A stretch of DNA of 37,862 bases from Nitrososphaerales archaeon. Its GTDB lineage: Archaea > Thermoproteota > Nitrososphaeria > Nitrososphaerales > Nitrososphaeraceae. The stretch's first letter is position 1. The number at the start of each line of letters is the position of its first letter. The translations under genes and the position numbers were made by a program. Of this stretch, positions 36,424-37,862 are shown piece by piece. The stretch is taken from the NCBI GenBank assembly GCA_025451315.1, contig JANWKP010000043.1, forward strand, positions 1 through 37,862, given 5' to 3'. The notes beneath the pieces were generated by a model. The model saw only the letters and a program-made list of their open reading frames with translations, did no database searches and had not been told where the DNA came from.

Positions 36424-36684
36424 TAGCAAGAAAATAAATCGTATAAAACTAATTCTTTTAACTATTATATTAATTTCAATCTCTATTTTGGTATAGATTC
36501 CAACGATTAGAAGACCTATAATTTTTCATTTGAAAATTCACATTATTTCTTACATGGTAAATTATTTACTATGATAAATAGAAGTAGAGTATTTCCTGAA
36601 ATAATAAAATTAAAAATTACAAGTCGAGTAGATTTACATAAGGATAAAAACTTTAGGCTGATGATTGCTTTCTTCTTTTATTGA
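36424..36684 (+). pseudogene. Possible remnant of a membrane-anchored protein gene
   Basis: A hydrophobic stretch KKINRIKLILLTIILISISI (about 36430-36490) reads like a signal anchor but is closed by TAG. A shifted frame continues with KTYNFSFENSHYFLHGKLFT and MINRSRVFPEIIKLKITSRV, ending at TGA 36682-36684. The patches look protein-like but I cannot name a family, and this may be chance. Confidence 0.25.
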
Positions 36685-36980
36685 TAAAATTTATCAGATA
36701 ATATAAATTTTCAAATATTAAAATTTGACAAAAAATATGAGGTTCTAATTTTAAAAAGTACATGAACTCTAATATTAGTAATATTCCCGTATAAAATATG
36801 ACAAGATTAATAAAAAAAATCTGGATCTTCTATCTGAAAAATAATAAACAATCTTTTTTTATTTATAACAAATAATTAGTTATTATGAAAGTCACAACTG
36901 TCTATAGCCTTTTGATTCTTTTTTCCAATACTAATTATCATACAAAATATTGCAGGACAAAGTTTTTAAAATATAGTACC

Positions 36981-37389
36981 TTATGTGTAGATATCTACAA
37001 AATTATCTTTAAACAAACTTTTTAATCTGCCTACATTTACTGAGGACCATAATACACTTTCAGACTTATTTTCACTATTTTCATAAACCATCTTTTAAAA
37101 TTTTTATAATAACGCTCAAAATTTTTCGTGAGTTTCTACTTTGTATCCTTTGCTATCCATCAATTTAAAAAGTAATTTAACATATTGTTTTGTAACTTAA
37201 GAATAAGATTTCTCAAGTTGTTTTCTCATTTAAAGTATAGCACTCATACACCTAATAATAGTTAAAATACTCTTTTTTTCTTGCATAGCTTAAAATCTTA
37301 ATTCATCAGTTTTATCATTTCCATCATGATCTATTTTTATTAAATCAATCCAGTTTTCTAGCCTTTTTCCCTATTGTACCTTCTCTCAT
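36981..37389 (-). pseudogene. Decayed gene of unknown function with several in-frame stops
   Basis: On the minus strand an ATG at 37389 begins MREGTIGKKARKL. After a frameshift near 37360 one frame reads ENWIDLIKIDHDGNDKTDEL, then MQEKKSILTIIRCMSAIL, MRKQLEKSYS, VTKQYVKLLFKLMDSKGYKV, ETHEKF, and KMVYENSENKSESVLWSSVN followed by VGRLKSLFKDNFVDIYT and TAA at 36983-36981. Six internal stops separate these pieces; most are TAA or TGA where one change from CAA or CGA would restore a codon. The composition is that of a soluble protein. I do not recognise it. Confidence 0.45.
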
Positions 37390-37483
37390 TTTTAAATTGG
37401 ATTAAAAATTAAGAGATTGCATATTATCTTATGCATGACTTAAGGATTTAAAATGTTCAATTAGTTAACTGTTCTTTATTGTT

Positions 37484-37533
37484 AGAAGGGATTCGAACTG
37501 AGAAATTCAGCGCCGGGAGAGGGATTCGAACCT
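37484..37533 (-). other. Two tRNA 3'-end fragments, possible attachment-site remnants
   Basis: On the minus strand 37532-37511 reads as a T loop with GGTTCGAATCCC followed by TCTCCCGGCG, the 3' end of a tRNA. A second copy, CAGTTCGAATCCCTTCT, lies at 37500-37484. Neither has a matching 5' acceptor strand (GCCGGG) or D arm within the next 100 bases; text near 37570 (CTCGAAA) could be a ruined anticodon loop of a Ser(CGA)-type tRNA. Such 3' fragments are typical of integration sites in tRNA genes. Confidence 0.5.
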
Positions 37534-37719
37534 CGTAGTCAATCTCGGGGGTTCTTTAATAGATTTCGAGGAAACCTAATTGATATTTTAGATCTAGAAA
37601 GAAAAAATAGAGATAGATTTGCTATGGAGAATAATCAAAAATTAGGGATTTGGTAAAAACAATTACCCCTTATAATACCAATATATTTGTTGATCACCCA
37701 TCAAAGTTAGGCAATGGAT

Positions 37720-37862
37720 CGGTAGTTAAGATGGTAATCCTCCTATTCTAACTAAAGGAATAAGATTTCCAGAAGAGTCTTGGATTGACAACCACCACTA
37801 ATGGCAGCATAATCGTCATTACACTCAACACTTGACATTAGTGATTCATGAGGAAAATGGTC
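37720..37862 (+). pseudogene. Coding-like fragment running off the window edge
   Basis: One frame reads DGNPPILTKGIRFPEESWID, NHH, stop, then WQHNRHYTQHLTLVIHEENG to the last base. It is protein-like but contains a TAA and has no upstream start, with a shifted DHPSKLGNGS piece before it. The family is not recognised. Confidence 0.3.

Noticed and set aside
37511-37600. Complete tRNA gene on the minus strand
   Set aside because: Only the T arm and 3' acceptor strand fit; the 5' acceptor, D arm and a paired anticodon stem are missing.
1-37862. CRISPR array, rRNA genes, inteins or intact insertion sequences
   Set aside because: No regularly spaced repeats, rRNA-like GC-rich stretches, intein splice motifs in nrdJ, or complete transposase frames were seen on reading both strands.

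Overview
The window looks like a chromosome segment of an ammonia-oxidising archaeon of the class Nitrososphaeria (Thaumarchaeota), perhaps Nitrosocosmicus/Nitrososphaera-like. This is inferred from gene content, not from a marker search. The DNA is very AT-rich. It encodes archaeal proteins: eS17, EndA, the KEOPS subunit Cgi121, class I lysyl-tRNA synthetase, archaeal Elp3, a GHMP-type shikimate kinase, the ADH/DHQ-synthase-II entry to aromatic synthesis, an ESCRT-III (CdvB) paralogue, and a thiolase/DUF35 pair. Many genes begin with TTG or GTG, and several have a TATA-like box about 20-30 nt before the start codon, as expected for leaderless archaeal mRNAs.

Layout. 1-2989: the start of a truncated radical SAM gene, a tiny C2H2 zinc-finger protein, a TSUP transporter and homoserine dehydrogenase. 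3058-5440 (+): an unknown gene, tRNA-splicing endonuclease, ribosomal protein eS17, a ubiquitin-like MoaD/ThiS protein and Cgi121. 5440-6530: a gene-poor gap with a decayed transposase. 6531-17571 (-): a long aromatic amino acid block read right to left as nadE, ADH synthase, DHQ synthase II, an orphan SPPY DNA methyltransferase, aroD, aroE, aroK, aroA, aroC, a chorismate mutase-aminotransferase fusion and tyrA. The DHQ synthase II gene has an in-frame TGA at a conserved glycine. 17714-23038: purM, lysS and elp3. 23270-24073: a second decayed transposase (IS5-like). 24118-27389 (+): DHH phosphoesterase, Sua5/YrdC, a Tan1-like THUMP protein and pyrB. 27519-34968 (-): B12-dependent ribonucleotide reductase nrdJ, preceded on the same strand by a 711-residue wHTH/ATP-cone/NrdD-like protein without catalytic cysteines or glycyl-radical site, then a CdvB paralogue, a DUF35 protein and a thiolase. 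35140-37862: small unknown genes, then a decaying region with a broken gene and two tRNA 3'-end fragments, which looks like the edge of a former insertion.

How the genes work together. The central block would turn a DKFP/aspartate-semialdehyde-derived precursor into chorismate and then tyrosine precursors. Homoserine dehydrogenase also draws on aspartate semialdehyde. EndA, Cgi121, Sua5, Elp3, the THUMP protein and LysS form a loosely clustered tRNA maturation set, with Cgi121 and Sua5 both serving t6A synthesis. The most interesting item is the catalytically dead NrdD-like protein fused to a DNA-binding domain directly upstream of nrdJ: a plausible nucleotide-sensing transcription regulator built from an old ribonucleotide reductase. 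The second is the stop codon in DHQ synthase II, a step the rest of the intact pathway depends on.
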